Of a stretch of DNA of 64,000 nucleotides, positions 28,050 through 37,099 are shown in pieces. Every line of letters starts with the position of its first letter. Positions within the stretch are counted from its first letter, which is position 1. The notes beneath the pieces were generated by a model. That model saw only the letters and a list, made by a program, of their open reading frames with translations, did no database searches and was not told the origin of the DNA. The translations under genes were made by a program, and so were the position numbers. Source of the DNA: Nocardioides humi (GTDB lineage Bacteria > Actinomycetota > Actinomycetes > Propionibacteriales > Nocardioidaceae); contig NZ_CP041146.1 of NCBI RefSeq assembly GCF_006494775.1, positions 248,001-312,000 of the forward strand, written 5' to 3'.

Positions 28050-29015
28050 GTGGAGCCGCCGATCACCGATGTCGACACCGTGGCGCGCGTCGCCGGGCGG
28101 ATCCAGGCCAACGTGGAGAAGGTGATCGAGGGCAAGGGCGAGGTCGTCGGCGCCGCGATCATCGTGCTCCTGGCCGAGGGCCACCTGCTCCTCGAGGACG
28201 TCCCCGGCGTCGGCAAGACCATGCTGAGCAAGGCGCTGGCCCGCAGCATCGACTCGACGGTGCGCCGGATCCAGTTCACGCCCGACCTGCTGCCCTCCGA
28301 CATCACGGGCGTGTCGGTCTACAACCAGTCGACCCGCGAGTTCGAGTTCCGCCCCGGCGGCGTGTTCGCCAACGTGGTCATCGGCGACGAGATCAACCGC
28401 GCCTCCCCCAAGACCCAGTCGGCGCTGCTGGAGTGCATGGCCGAGCGGCAGGTGACCGTCGACAACATCACCTACCAGCTCGAGTCGCCGTTCATGGTGA
28501 TCGCGACCCAGAACCCGGTCGAGATGGAGGGCACCTACCCCCTGCCCGAGGCGCAGCGCGACCGCTTCCTCGCCCGGGTCTCCATCGGCTACCCCGTGCC
28601 GGCCGCGGAGATCGCGATGCTCGCCCACCACGGCGCGGACAACCCGCTCGACGACCTGGAGCCGGTCACCGACAGCGCCGAGATCCGCAAGATCTGCGCG
28701 ATCGTCAGCCAGGTCCACGTCTCCGACGGGGTGCAGCGGTACGCCGTCGCGCTGACCGCCGCGACCCGGCAGAGCCCCGAGCTCGTGCTCGGGGCCTCGC
28801 CGCGCGCGACGCTCCACCTGGTCCGCGCGGCCAAGGCCCGGGCCGCGCTCCACCGCCGCGACTACGTCCTGCCCGACGACCTGCGGGCGCTGGTGCAGCC
28901 GGTGCTCGCCCACCGCCTGCTGCCGAGCGCGGAGGCGGCGATCGGCGGCAGCACCGTCGCGACCATCCTCGAGGGCATCGCGGCGAGCGTCCCGGTGCCC
29001 GATCCCTCGTCCTGA
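28050..29015 (+). CDS. MoxR family AAA+ ATPase
   Basis: A 321-residue AAA+ ATPase of the MoxR type, a putative chaperone for cofactor or complex assembly. Walker A is EDVPGVGKTMLSKAL, Walker B is VVIGDEINRASPKTQ, and sensor 1 is IATQNPVEMEGTYPLPEAQ. The GTG at 28050 has GAGGGAG upstream. It heads a three-gene unit with a DUF58 and a transglutaminase protein, the standard MoxR-DUF58-TGase arrangement, which suggests a cell-envelope role. Confidence 0.93.
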   Translation: MEPPITDVDTVARVAGRIQANVEKVIEGKGEVVGAAIIVLLAEGHLLLEDVPGVGKTMLSKALARSIDSTVRRIQFTPDLLPSDITGVSVYNQSTREFEFRPGGVFANVVIGDEINRASPKTQSALLECMAERQVTVDNITYQLESPFMVIATQNPVEMEGTYPLPEAQRDRFLARVSIGYPVPAAEIAMLAHHGADNPLDDLEPVTDSAEIRKICAIVSQVHVSDGVQRYAVALTAATRQSPELVLGASPRATLHLVRAAKARAALHRRDYVLPDDLRALVQPVLAHRLLPSAEAAIGGSTVATILEGIAASVPVPDPSS

Positions 29016-29023
29016 GCGGTCCG

Positions 29024-30271
29024 ATGCGCCGGCACCTGTCCTCCCTGACCCTCCGCGGACGCGCGTTCCTCGCCGCGGGGGCGACGGCGGTGGTGTGCGC
29101 GATCGGCTTCGGGCAGCCCGCGCTGACCCGGGTCGGCGTCCTCGTCATGGCGCTGCCGCTGCTCGCGGCGCTGGTGGTGGGGCGGCGCCGGCACGATCCC
29201 ACCGTCACCCGGACCGTGTGGCCGCGCCTGCTCCGGGCCGGCGAGAGCGCCCGGATCGACCTGACCGTCGCCAGCGAGCGGAGGCGAGCCGACGGCGCCC
29301 TGCTGGTCGAGGACACGCTCCCCTACGCCCTCGGCGGTCGCGCGCGCTTCGTGCTGCAGGGCCTCGGCGGCGCGTGGGAGCGGACCGTGTCCTACCCCGT
29401 CCGCTCCGACATCCGGGGCCGGTACGTCGTCGGGCCGCTCGTCGCTCGGCTCGCCGACCCGTTCGGGCTGGTGGAGCGGCGCCGGGCGATCGGCGGCACC
29501 GCCCAGCTGACGGTCACCCCGCGCGTGGTGCCGCTGCCCGCGATCCCGCTCTCCGGCGGCTGGCAGGGCGCGGGCGAGCACCGGCCGCAGGCGTTCGCCG
29601 CCGGGTCGGCCGAGGACGTCAGCGTGCGCGAGTACCGCCGCGGCGACGACCTCCGGCGGGTCCACTGGCGCAGCTCCGCACGGATCGGCGAGCTGATGGT
29701 GCGGCGCGAGGAGCAGCCCTGGGAGGCGCACGCGACGGTCCTGCTCGACAACCGGCGCCTGGCGCACCGCGGGCACGGACCCGCGTCCAGCCTGGAGTCG
29801 GCGGTGATCGCCGCGGCGTCGGTGGCCGTCCACCTCGAGCAGCACGGGTACGCCGTCCAGCTCTGCACCGCCGACGGTCTCGGCGGCGGGGCCGCCGGCG
29901 ATCCGACCCTGGGCGCCGAGCGCGCGCTGGAGCACCTGGCGGTCCTCGAGATGAGCCACCGCGCCACGCTCGACGTCGGCTGGTCCGGCGAGCAGGCGCG
30001 CGGCGGCGTCGTGGTGGCGGTGCTCGGCGGGTTCCTCCCCGACGACAACGCGGCGCTGCGCCGGATCCGGCACGACGCCGGCGTCGCGCTGGCCCTGGTC
30101 CTCGACGTCGACCAGTGGTCGCCGGCCCGCGGAGGCCTCGGCGGCGTCGCGGCCGCGGCGCCGGTCACCTCCCTGGCCTGGCGGGCCACCGGGCTCGGCC
30201 CGCGCGACCACCTCGACACGGCCTGGCGCGAGCTCGGCCGGGCGCCGGTCCGAGGCGGTGCCCGCGCATGA
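29024..30271 (+). CDS. DUF58 domain-containing protein
   Basis: A 415-residue protein with two N-terminal membrane helices (about residues 10-27 and 32-47). Beta-rich and VWA-like regions follow, carrying the DUF58 signature VREYRRGDDLRRVHWRSSAR. It starts 8 bases after moxR and its stop overlaps the next start as ATGA. It probably works with the MoxR ATPase; its activity is unknown. Confidence 0.9.
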   Translation: MRRHLSSLTLRGRAFLAAGATAVVCAIGFGQPALTRVGVLVMALPLLAALVVGRRRHDPTVTRTVWPRLLRAGESARIDLTVASERRRADGALLVEDTLPYALGGRARFVLQGLGGAWERTVSYPVRSDIRGRYVVGPLVARLADPFGLVERRRAIGGTAQLTVTPRVVPLPAIPLSGGWQGAGEHRPQAFAAGSAEDVSVREYRRGDDLRRVHWRSSARIGELMVRREEQPWEAHATVLLDNRRLAHRGHGPASSLESAVIAAASVAVHLEQHGYAVQLCTADGLGGGAAGDPTLGAERALEHLAVLEMSHRATLDVGWSGEQARGGVVVAVLGGFLPDDNAALRRIRHDAGVALALVLDVDQWSPARGGLGGVAAAAPVTSLAWRATGLGPRDHLDTAWRELGRAPVRGGARA

Positions 30272-32631
30272 GCGCCCCGACGAGCAGCTCCACGGCGAGC
30301 CACCGCGGACCGTTCGGCCCGGCCCTGCTCCTCGGAGCCGTCTCCGCGCTCACCACCTGGGCGGCGCTGACCGCCTGGCGTGGCTTCGTCGAGCAGCCCG
30401 GCACCTACCTCCGCCCGCTGGCCGTGCTCGCCGGGCTGCTGGCCGTCGCCGGCTCCCTCCTGCGCTGGCTCGGCACGCCCCGCTGGCTGACCGCCGTCGC
30501 GCAGACCCTGCTCACCGCGGTCGTCGTCTCCCGCGAGATCACCGGCTCCTTCATCCCCCTCGGCGGCCCGGTCGCCGAGATCTGGCAGGCCCTGGAGACG
30601 TCGACCCAGAGCGCACGCGAGTACGCCGCACCGATCAGCGCCCAGGTGCCCCCGGTCTGGCCGCTGCTCCTCGTCGCCGGCGCCGCCGTACTGCTGCTCG
30701 TCGACACCCTCGCCTGCACCCTGCGCCGGGTCCCGGCCGCGGGCCTCGGCCTGCTCGCCGTCTACGCCCTGCCGAGCGGGGTCCTCGACGACGGCCCGGA
30801 CGTGTGGAGCTTCGTGGCCGCGGCCGGCGGCTTCCTCGTCCTGCTGCACCTCGACTCCCGCGACCACCTGCTCCGCTGGGGACGCACGGTCGGCCCGGAG
30901 GAGGACACCCTCTGGCGCCACGGCAACCCGCTGCAGGAGGCGCTGCGCGCCGGGGCCGGGCGGATCGGCGTGACCGCGACGGCCCTCGCCCTGGTGATCC
31001 CCACCTTCCTGCCGGCCGTCGGCTTCGACGTGCTCGACCTCGGCACGGGGCGCGGCGACGGCGACATCCGGATCCGCAAGCCGATCGCGGACATGCGCCG
31101 CGACCTCGAGCGCGGCCGGGACGTGCCGCTGGTCCTGGTCCGCACCCAGGACCCCTCGCCGTCGTACCTGCGGATCTCGGTGCTCAACCGCTACACCGGC
31201 GAGGAGTGGAGCAGCGGCGACCGCGACGTCGCTCGGAGCAACGTCGCCGCCGGCGACGTCCCGCTGCCCCCGGGGCTGTCCGACGAGGTCCCGCGGACGC
31301 CGTACGCCTACGAGGTCTCGATCACCGACGAGCTCGACTCGACCTGGCTGCCGACGCAGTACCCCGTCTCGGCGGTCGACGCCCCGGGCGACTGGCGGTT
31401 CGACCCCTCGACCATGGACTTCCTCGCCGCCGACGACGAGCTGGACACCCGCGGGATCACCTACCGGATGACCGCGCTGGACCTGGACTTCGGCACGAAC
31501 CTCAACTTCTTCCGCGACGCCGGCTCCGGCGACGTCCCCGAGGAGGTGCTCGACCTGCCGAGCTCGGTGCCGCCGATCGTGCGCACCCTGGCCCGCGAGG
31601 TCACCACCGGTGCGACCTCCGACTACGAGCGCGCGCGGCTCCTGCAGCGCTGGTTCCGGCAGGACGGCGGGTTCACCTACGACCTGAGCAAGGCGCCCAA
31701 GGGCACCGGCAACCAGACCCTGGAGGGCTTCCTCGCCACCAGCGGACGGGTCGGGTACTGCGAGCAGTTCGCCTCCGCGATGGCCGTGATGGCCCGGGTG
31801 CTGGGCATCCCGGCCCGCGTCGCCGTGGGCTTCCTGCAGCCCGACCAGATCGCGGACGACACCTGGGAGTACAGCAGCCACGACCTGCACGCCTGGCCGG
31901 AGCTGTACTTCGCCGGGTCGGGCTGGGTGCGCTTCGAGCCCACCCCGTCGGGCCGCGTCGGCAATGTGCCCTTCTACACCCGGGCACCGGTCGACGGCGG
32001 CAGCGACGACCCCCGCGGCGGGCCGACGGGAGCGACGTCCGCGACGCCCGGCGCCACCTCGACCGTGGCCCCGAGCGCGGGGCCGAACCAGCGCCCGGAG
32101 ATCGACCGCGACCCCGGGACCGCCGGCGACGGCGACGAGTCCGGGCTCCCGACCCCGGTCCTGGCCGGCGGACTGGTCCTGCTCGTCCTCCTCCTGGCCG
32201 GCGCCGCCGCGCTCGGCGGGCCGACGGCGCTGCGCGCCCGGGCGCGTCGTACGCGGCTGGCCGGGACGCCCGACGACGTGTGGGCCGAGGTCCGCGCGAG
32301 CGCCGTCGACCTCGGCCTGCCCTGGCCCGCCGGCCGGTCGCCGCGCGAGGCCGGCGGCGCCCTCCTCGACCACCTCGCCGATCCCACCGCCCGCCCGGCC
32401 GAGCGGCCGCGCACCGGCGCCGCGGCGGCGCCCGAGGCCGCCGACGCCCTGGAGCGCCTGGTCCTCGCGGTCGAGCGGTCCCGCTACGCCCGGCCCGGCG
32501 CGGTGGCGACGCTGGAGCGGACCGCGCTCGCCGAGGACGGCGCGCTCGTGGTCGCGTCGCTGGAGGCCGGGGTCACGCCGCGGGTACGGCGGCGGGCGCG
32601 GTGGGTTCCGCGGTCGGTGTGGGGGCGGTAG
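30268..32631 (+). CDS. Transglutaminase-like membrane protein
   Basis: A large (787 residues) membrane protein with about six N-terminal helices (residues 15-250). An extracytoplasmic DUF3488-like region and a transglutaminase core follow. The catalytic triad is visible as Cys in RVGYCEQFASAMAVM (near residue 498), His in SSHDLHAWPE and a following acidic residue. Further on are a Thr/Ser/Gly-rich linker, another helix (about 632-652) and a cytoplasmic DUF4129-type tail. It is the third gene of the MoxR unit. Confidence 0.92.
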   Translation: MSAPTSSSTASHRGPFGPALLLGAVSALTTWAALTAWRGFVEQPGTYLRPLAVLAGLLAVAGSLLRWLGTPRWLTAVAQTLLTAVVVSREITGSFIPLGGPVAEIWQALETSTQSAREYAAPISAQVPPVWPLLLVAGAAVLLLVDTLACTLRRVPAAGLGLLAVYALPSGVLDDGPDVWSFVAAAGGFLVLLHLDSRDHLLRWGRTVGPEEDTLWRHGNPLQEALRAGAGRIGVTATALALVIPTFLPAVGFDVLDLGTGRGDGDIRIRKPIADMRRDLERGRDVPLVLVRTQDPSPSYLRISVLNRYTGEEWSSGDRDVARSNVAAGDVPLPPGLSDEVPRTPYAYEVSITDELDSTWLPTQYPVSAVDAPGDWRFDPSTMDFLAADDELDTRGITYRMTALDLDFGTNLNFFRDAGSGDVPEEVLDLPSSVPPIVRTLAREVTTGATSDYERARLLQRWFRQDGGFTYDLSKAPKGTGNQTLEGFLATSGRVGYCEQFASAMAVMARVLGIPARVAVGFLQPDQIADDTWEYSSHDLHAWPELYFAGSGWVRFEPTPSGRVGNVPFYTRAPVDGGSDDPRGGPTGATSATPGATSTVAPSAGPNQRPEIDRDPGTAGDGDESGLPTPVLAGGLVLLVLLLAGAAALGGPTALRARARRTRLAGTPDDVWAEVRASAVDLGLPWPAGRSPREAGGALLDHLADPTARPAERPRTGAAAAPEAADALERLVLAVERSRYARPGAVATLERTALAEDGALVVASLEAGVTPRVRRRARWVPRSVWGR

Positions 32632-32685
32632 CCGCTCTCGGGCAGCCGCACCTTGGAGCCGGGCTCGGGAGCCGGCCCGGGTGGC

Positions 32686-32855
32686 TGTCCGGGTCGACCC
32701 CTCCGGCGTCTCCCGGCCGCCCCTGACGGCTCGGAGCGGGGACCCCGCCGTCGGCGCTACTCGGTCTCGCCATCGACATCTCGCGCACACGCCGACGGCA
32801 CCCCGACATCGCCGTCAGGGGCAGCCGTCCGACGCCTGCGGCGTCGACCCGGACA
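32686..32855. repeat. 170-bp imperfect palindrome between convergent genes (element C)
   Basis: Arms of 44 bases (32686-32729 and 32812-32855) match as reverse complements over most positions. The outer 13 bases (TGTCCGGGTCGAC and its complement) and the inner 11 bases are perfect. A nested pair CCGTCGGCG / CGCCGACGG lies inside the loop. It fills the gap between the transglutaminase and DUF3040 genes and could act as a bidirectional terminator. It shares no obvious core with elements A and B. Confidence 0.65.
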
Positions 32856-32901
32856 ACCAGCGCGTAGGCACCTGGACGGCGCGTTCGGCTCGGCCAGAGT
32901 C

Positions 32902-33318
32902 CTAGAAGCCGCGGTCCTTGCGGCGGCGCCAGCGGGCCTGGAGGGTGTCCATGAAGCCGGAGGAGCGGCCGTGGTTGCGGCCGCGGCGGCCGCCGTCGAC
33001 GACGCCGAAGCCGGAGGGGTGGGCCGAGACGTCGGGGGCTGCTCCGCCGCGCTGACCGCGCAGGGAGCCGAGCAGGATGGTCGCGGAGGCGAGCATGATC
33101 AGGAAGCCGGCCACGCCGACGGGCCAGTAGCCGCTGACGGCACCGCCCATCATCACGGCGACGCCGGCGGCGAAGACCACGCCGGCCAGGATCGCGCGGC
33201 GCCGAGCGGCCTGCCGGAGGGTCGTGCCCCGGAGGGTGGACGCGAACTTGGGGTCCTCCTCGCTGAGGGCGCGCTCCATCTGCTCCAGCAGTCGCAGCTC
33301 CTCTTCCGAGAGTGGCAC
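32902..33318 (-). CDS. DUF3040 domain-containing membrane protein
   Basis: A 138-residue protein with the family N-terminus PLSEEELRLLEQMERALSEE and the FASTLRG segment. Two hydrophobic helices (about residues 45-64 and 67-87) and a basic C-terminal tail follow. I chose GTG 33318 because GGAGG lies 5 bases upstream and the family begins at this motif; a longer GTG start at 33333 lacks a ribosome binding site. Function unknown. Confidence 0.88.
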   Translation of the reverse strand: MPLSEEELRLLEQMERALSEEDPKFASTLRGTTLRQAARRRAILAGVVFAAGVAVMMGGAVSGYWPVGVAGFLIMLASATILLGSLRGQRGGAAPDVSAHPSGFGVVDGGRRGRNHGRSSGFMDTLQARWRRRKDRGF

Positions 33319-33463
33319 CGAATCCTCCGACACGTGTGAGGCGGTTCTCCGCCGATGACTCTTCCTCCAAGTGTAGGCAGGCATCTCCAGCGGGGGTAGG
33401 GCGTCCCCCGAAATTGTGCATTCGGTCACGAAACGTGATTCGTCCGGGGGATGGCCGGGCGGG

Positions 33464-34669
33464 TCACAACAGGCTCGCGCGGCGGACGGCGGCGGAGCCG
33501 AACCGGTCCACGGCGCGGTCGACCGCGCGGTCGGCGTCGGGCCAGCCGGGGTCGCGCTCCCCCAGCACCAGCTGGCGGCCGTCACCGGGTCGCAGGCGGC
33601 GCAGGCCCTCGACGCGGACGCCGACGAGGCGGACGGCGAGCGGGCGGGGGCGACGGGCGTCGAGGAGCGCGTCGAGGAGGGTGAGGGCGACGACGTACAC
33701 CTCCTGGGTGACGTCGGTCGGCTCCGGCAGGGTCCGGGAGCGCTGGACGGTCGTGAAGTCGGAGAAGCGGACGGTCACCGTCACGGTCCGGCCGGTGCGG
33801 CCGGCGCCGCGGACCCGGGCGGTGACCCGCGCGGTGATGCGGAGCAGCTCGCGGCGCAGCTCGTCGCGGTCGCGCAGGTCGACGGCGAGGGTGTGCTGCG
33901 AGCCCATGCTGCTCTCGGGCTCGCCCTCGCCGAAGCCGAACACCCCGGCCCCGCCGGGGCGCAGCTCGGTGCGGTCGGTGCCCCAGACCAGGGCGTGCAG
34001 GTGGCCGCCGAGGTGGTGGCCGACCATCCGGCGCAGCAGGTCGACCGGGATGGCGGCGACATCGCCGACGGTGACGAGCCCGAGCCGGTGCAGCCGCTGG
34101 CGGGTGGACTCGCCGACGCCGTACAGGACGCCGACGTCGAGGGGATGGACCTCGGCGACGAACCGCTCCGGCGGGATCACCCGCACGCCGTCGGGCTTGG
34201 CCTGCCGGCTGGCGAGCTTGGCGACCGAGATCGAGGCGGCGATGCCGACCGAGCAGGTGATGCCGTGCTCGCCGCGGATCCGGGAGCGGAGCCGCTCGGC
34301 GATCGCCTCCGGCGGGCCGAACAGCCGGACGGCGCCGCGCACGTCGAGGAAGGCCTCGTCGAGCGAGGTCACCTCGACGACCGGGGTGACGGTGCGGAAG
34401 GTCTCCATGATCGCCTTCGACACCGGTGTGAGCAGCCCGAAGTCGGGCGGCAGGGTGACGGCGTGCGGGCACAGCCGGCGGGCCTCGGCGCCCGACATCC
34501 CCGATCTGATGCCGTAGCGGCGGGCGGGGTAGTTGGCGGACAGCACGACACCGCGGTGGCCGCCGCCGACGACCACCGGGATGTCGTGGAGCTCGGGGCG
34601 GTCGCGGATCATCACCGACGCGTAGAACGCGTCCATGTCGACGTGCAGGATCGGGCAGCGGACCGTCAC
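33464..34669 (-). CDS. dinB: DNA polymerase IV
   Basis: Y-family translesion polymerase, 401 residues. Active-site motifs are HVDMDAFYASV and TSLDEAFLDV. The helix-hairpin-helix region (LLYGVGESTRQRLHRLGLVTVGDV-like, near residue 185) and the little-finger domain are present. The GTG at 34669 has GGGAG about 6 bases upstream. It lies 18 bases after the methyltransferase and is probably cotranscribed with it and the HEPN gene behind a LexA box, which would make it damage-inducible. No clear beta-clamp motif is obvious at the C-terminus. Confidence 0.93.
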   Translation of the reverse strand: MTVRCPILHVDMDAFYASVMIRDRPELHDIPVVVGGGHRGVVLSANYPARRYGIRSGMSGAEARRLCPHAVTLPPDFGLLTPVSKAIMETFRTVTPVVEVTSLDEAFLDVRGAVRLFGPPEAIAERLRSRIRGEHGITCSVGIAASISVAKLASRQAKPDGVRVIPPERFVAEVHPLDVGVLYGVGESTRQRLHRLGLVTVGDVAAIPVDLLRRMVGHHLGGHLHALVWGTDRTELRPGGAGVFGFGEGEPESSMGSQHTLAVDLRDRDELRRELLRITARVTARVRGAGRTGRTVTVTVRFSDFTTVQRSRTLPEPTDVTQEVYVVALTLLDALLDARRPRPLAVRLVGVRVEGLRRLRPGDGRQLVLGERDPGWPDADRAVDRAVDRFGSAAVRRASLL

Positions 34670-34687
34670 GGCCCGCTCCCGGGAGGG

Positions 34688-35404
34688 TCAGGAGGCGGCG
34701 TGGGCCAGGACGTGGAGCTGCGTGGCGAGCGGGAGGTACTCCGGGCGCTGCGCGACCGCGCGCTCCAGGTCGACCAGCGCCGCCGCGGCGCCGGGCTCCT
34801 GGTCGACGAGCGCGGCGGGCACCAGGTCCGCGAAGACCCGGACTGCGTGCACGGCGACCGCGCCGAAGCCGTGGTCGGCCAGCAGGTCGCGGACCTCGTC
34901 GGCGGTGAACCGGCGGCCGGTGCGCGGGTCGACCGGCTCGCGGTCGTCGAGCAGGCCCCGGGCCTGCTGGAAGTGGCCGGCCATGGCCCGGGCGATGACC
35001 GCCGCGTGACGCTGCCCGACGACCAGGCTGAGCAGGCCGCCGGGGCGCAGCACCTGGCCGATCCGCGCCAGCGCCAGGGCCGGGTCGACGACCTCGAGCA
35101 CGCCGTGGCACAGGACCACGTCGGCGCTCCCGGCTCCCACCACCTCGACGAGGTCGGCGACGTCGCCCTGCAGCCCGGACACCTCGAGGTCCACCTCTCG
35201 GGCTCGGCGGGCCAGGGCGGCGAGGGCGTCGGGACTCGGGTCGACGACCCGGACCCGGTGGCCCGACTCGGCCAGCCGTACGGCGAAGCCGCCGGTGCCG
35301 CCGCCGAGGTCGACCACGTCGCGAGGTCCGTCCGCGAGCGCGGCCTCGAGGGCGTCCCAGACGACCGCGGTGCGGACCGAACCACGCTGCTCGCGAGAGG
35401 GCAT
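34688..35404 (-). CDS. Class I SAM-dependent methyltransferase
   Basis: A 238-residue Rossmann-fold methyltransferase with motif I VVDLGGGTGGFAVRLAESGH, the acidic residue after strand 2 (VRVVDPSPDAL), and LCHGVLEVVDP and LRPGGLLSLVV. It resembles SmtA/CmoM-type methyltransferases, but the substrate is unknown. It lies between the HEPN gene and dinB on one strand with short gaps, so it appears to be part of an SOS-type unit. Confidence 0.85.
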   Translation of the reverse strand: MPSREQRGSVRTAVVWDALEAALADGPRDVVDLGGGTGGFAVRLAESGHRVRVVDPSPDALAALARRAREVDLEVSGLQGDVADLVEVVGAGSADVVLCHGVLEVVDPALALARIGQVLRPGGLLSLVVGQRHAAVIARAMAGHFQQARGLLDDREPVDPRTGRRFTADEVRDLLADHGFGAVAVHAVRVFADLVPAALVDQEPGAAAALVDLERAVAQRPEYLPLATQLHVLAHAAS

Positions 35405-35440
35405 GCCCGGAACATTAGTCGGAGGGCGCCAGCACGTCGC

Positions 35441-35899
35441 TCAGCCCACGGCGCGGCCGGCGAGCTGCTCGCCGAGCGGGACGTGCGGGGTCAGCCCCAG
35501 GGCGTGCTCGACGAGGGCGAGGAAGCGGTCGGCGTCGCGGACCAGGTCGTCGGCCTCGCGCTCGGTCGCGGCCCGCGCCGAGCCCGCCTCGGCCGCGGCC
35601 CGCTTGGCGGCGCCGGAGGCGAAGAAGGAGGCCCACTCGGCCAGCTCGGGCGCGACCTCGGCCAGCAGCACCCAGGCGTTGCGCTGGGCGCGGCGCCGGC
35701 CCGGCTCCGGCCGGGCGCGTGCGGCCAGCAGGGCCGCGGCGGCGCGCAGGGCGGCGACGTGGGCGCAGGCGTAGCGGGTGGGGACGTCACGGGCGGCGAC
35801 CGCCTCGCTCAGCGACTCCGCGGACCGGATCAGGTAGTTGTGGGTGGTCGCCGGCAGGGCGTGCGGGCTGACCGTGAAGGGGGCGAACTGCTGGGCCAC
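35441..35899 (-). CDS. SAV_6107-family HEPN protein
   Basis: A 152-residue, Ala-rich, all-helical protein resembling the actinobacterial SAV_6107 HEPN family. Recognisable parts are LIRSAESLSEAVAARDVPTR and RRAQRNAWVLLAEVAPELAEW, followed by a helix with EREADDLVRDADRFLALVE. I see no clear RX4-6H nuclease motif, so it may be non-catalytic. The GTG at 35899 follows GGAGGAG. It is the first gene after a LexA box. Confidence 0.78.
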   Translation of the reverse strand: MAQQFAPFTVSPHALPATTHNYLIRSAESLSEAVAARDVPTRYACAHVAALRAAAALLAARARPEPGRRRAQRNAWVLLAEVAPELAEWASFFASGAAKRAAAEAGSARAATEREADDLVRDADRFLALVEHALGLTPHVPLGEQLAGRAVG

Positions 35900-35922
35900 G
35901 GCGTCTTCTCCTCCGATTCTGT

Positions 35923-35938
35923 TCGAACATGTGTTCGA
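35923..35938 (-). promoter_or_regulatory. LexA (SOS) box
   Basis: TCGAACATGTGTTCGA matches the actinobacterial LexA consensus TCGAAC-N4-GTTCGA exactly, and one further base pair on each side is also complementary. It lies 24 bases upstream of the HEPN gene start, at a promoter-proximal position for the HEPN-methyltransferase-dinB unit. Confidence 0.88.
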
Positions 35939-35972
35939 ACGATCCGAAGGTACACCGCGGGTCCGACACGAC

Positions 35973-36545
35973 TCAAGAGTCGGCGGCGGGCTCCTCGGCG
36001 GGCTCGCCGACCGGCGCGGCGGCGGACTCCTCGGCCGCCGCCTCCGCCTCCGCCGGCGCGGCGGCGGCCGCGCCGACGGGCCTCCCGGCCGACTTCCCGG
36101 CGGCCTCGCGGACGAACCAGGCGCTCTGCGGGTGCCAGAGGAACACCAGCGTCACCGCGCCGATCACCGCCGCGGCGATCGCCATCCCGTCGACCATGGT
36201 GGGCGGGTCGGTGCGGACCGTGGCGACCGCGACCAGGATCACGCCGACCACGATCGCGGCCAGGGAGTGCCGGGCCCAGTTGTGGCCGATGCGGAAGAGC
36301 GCGATGAGCGTCGCCGAGAGCACGGCCGTGACGCCGTACAGGACGAGGATGACGGGGACGAACTCGACCGGTTGGACGGTGCTGTCGCCGACCTGCATCG
36401 GCGACCAGACGCTGCCGAGGTCGTCGCGCCGGACGACGACGAGGACGCACACCAGCAGACCGGCCGCCACCAGGAACCACAGCAGCCAGCAGGCGATCAC
36501 GACCGCGGGCGGCCGTTCCGGCTGCTCGGTGTCGGTCTCAGGCAT
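35973..36545 (-). CDS. Four-helix membrane protein of unknown function
   Basis: A 190-residue protein with hydrophobic helices near residues 15-36, 59-80, 90-108 and 118-137. The segment FRIGHNWARHSL lies between helices 2 and 3, and the C-terminal tail is Ala/Glu-rich. The ATG at 36545 has GGAGGAAGC just upstream. It reads in the same direction as the HEPN unit but lies upstream of its LexA box, so it is a separate transcript. No family is recognised with confidence. Confidence 0.75.
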   Translation of the reverse strand: MPETDTEQPERPPAVVIACWLLWFLVAAGLLVCVLVVVRRDDLGSVWSPMQVGDSTVQPVEFVPVILVLYGVTAVLSATLIALFRIGHNWARHSLAAIVVGVILVAVATVRTDPPTMVDGMAIAAAVIGAVTLVFLWHPQSAWFVREAAGKSAGRPVGAAAAAPAEAEAAAEESAAAPVGEPAEEPAADS

Positions 36546-36596
36546 GCTTCCTCCAGTCCGTGCGTGGGCAATCTCAATTCGGGGGCGGGCGCTCGG

Positions 36597-36602
36597 TAGG
36601 GT
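36597..36602 (+). promoter_or_regulatory. -10 element for a leaderless YbaK-like transcript
   Basis: TAGGGT lies exactly 7 bases before the ATG at 36610, which places the transcription start at or next to the start codon. No ribosome binding site is present. Confidence 0.55.
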
Positions 36603-36609
36603 CACCCCC

Positions 36610-37089
36610 ATGTCGGCCGAGCATCCCTCGATCACCCGGTTCCGCGACGAGCACCAGCGCCGGGGTGGCACCGGCGAGATCGTCATTCTGCCCGACTCGG
36701 TCCACACCGCCGCACTGGCCGCCGAGGCGCTCGGCTGCGAGGTGGGGGCGATCGCCAACAGTCTGCTCTTCGATGCCGACGGAACCCCCGTGCTGATCCT
36801 CACCTCGGGCGCGCACCGCGTCGACACCGAGCTCGTCCGGACCACCATCGGCGGCCCGCCGCTGCGCCGGGCCGAGCCGGAGTTCGTGCGCGAGCACACC
36901 GGCCAGGTGATCGGCGGGGTCTCCCCCATCGGCCACCCCGCCCCGGTGCCGACGTACCTCGACCCCTGGCTGCAGCGCTACGACGTGGTCTGGGCCGCGG
37001 CGGGACACCCGGCGGCGGTCTTCTCGACGACGTACGACGAGCTGCTGGACCTCACCGGCGCCACCCCGGTCGACGTCGCGAAGGACTGA
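36610..37089 (+). CDS. YbaK/EbsC family protein
   Basis: A 159-residue aminoacyl-tRNA deacylase-like domain. Characteristic segments are EIVILPDSVHTAALAAEALGC, the conserved Lys-position region and GGVSPIGHPAPVPTYLD. Family members hydrolyse misacylated tRNAs such as Cys-tRNAPro or Ala-tRNAPro. The substrate here is not determined. It is followed after 10 bases by the FAD protein on the same strand. Confidence 0.88.
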   Translation: MSAEHPSITRFRDEHQRRGGTGEIVILPDSVHTAALAAEALGCEVGAIANSLLFDADGTPVLILTSGAHRVDTELVRTTIGGPPLRRAEPEFVREHTGQVIGGVSPIGHPAPVPTYLDPWLQRYDVVWAAAGHPAAVFSTTYDELLDLTGATPVDVAKD

Positions 37090-37099
37090 GGGCCCCGAC

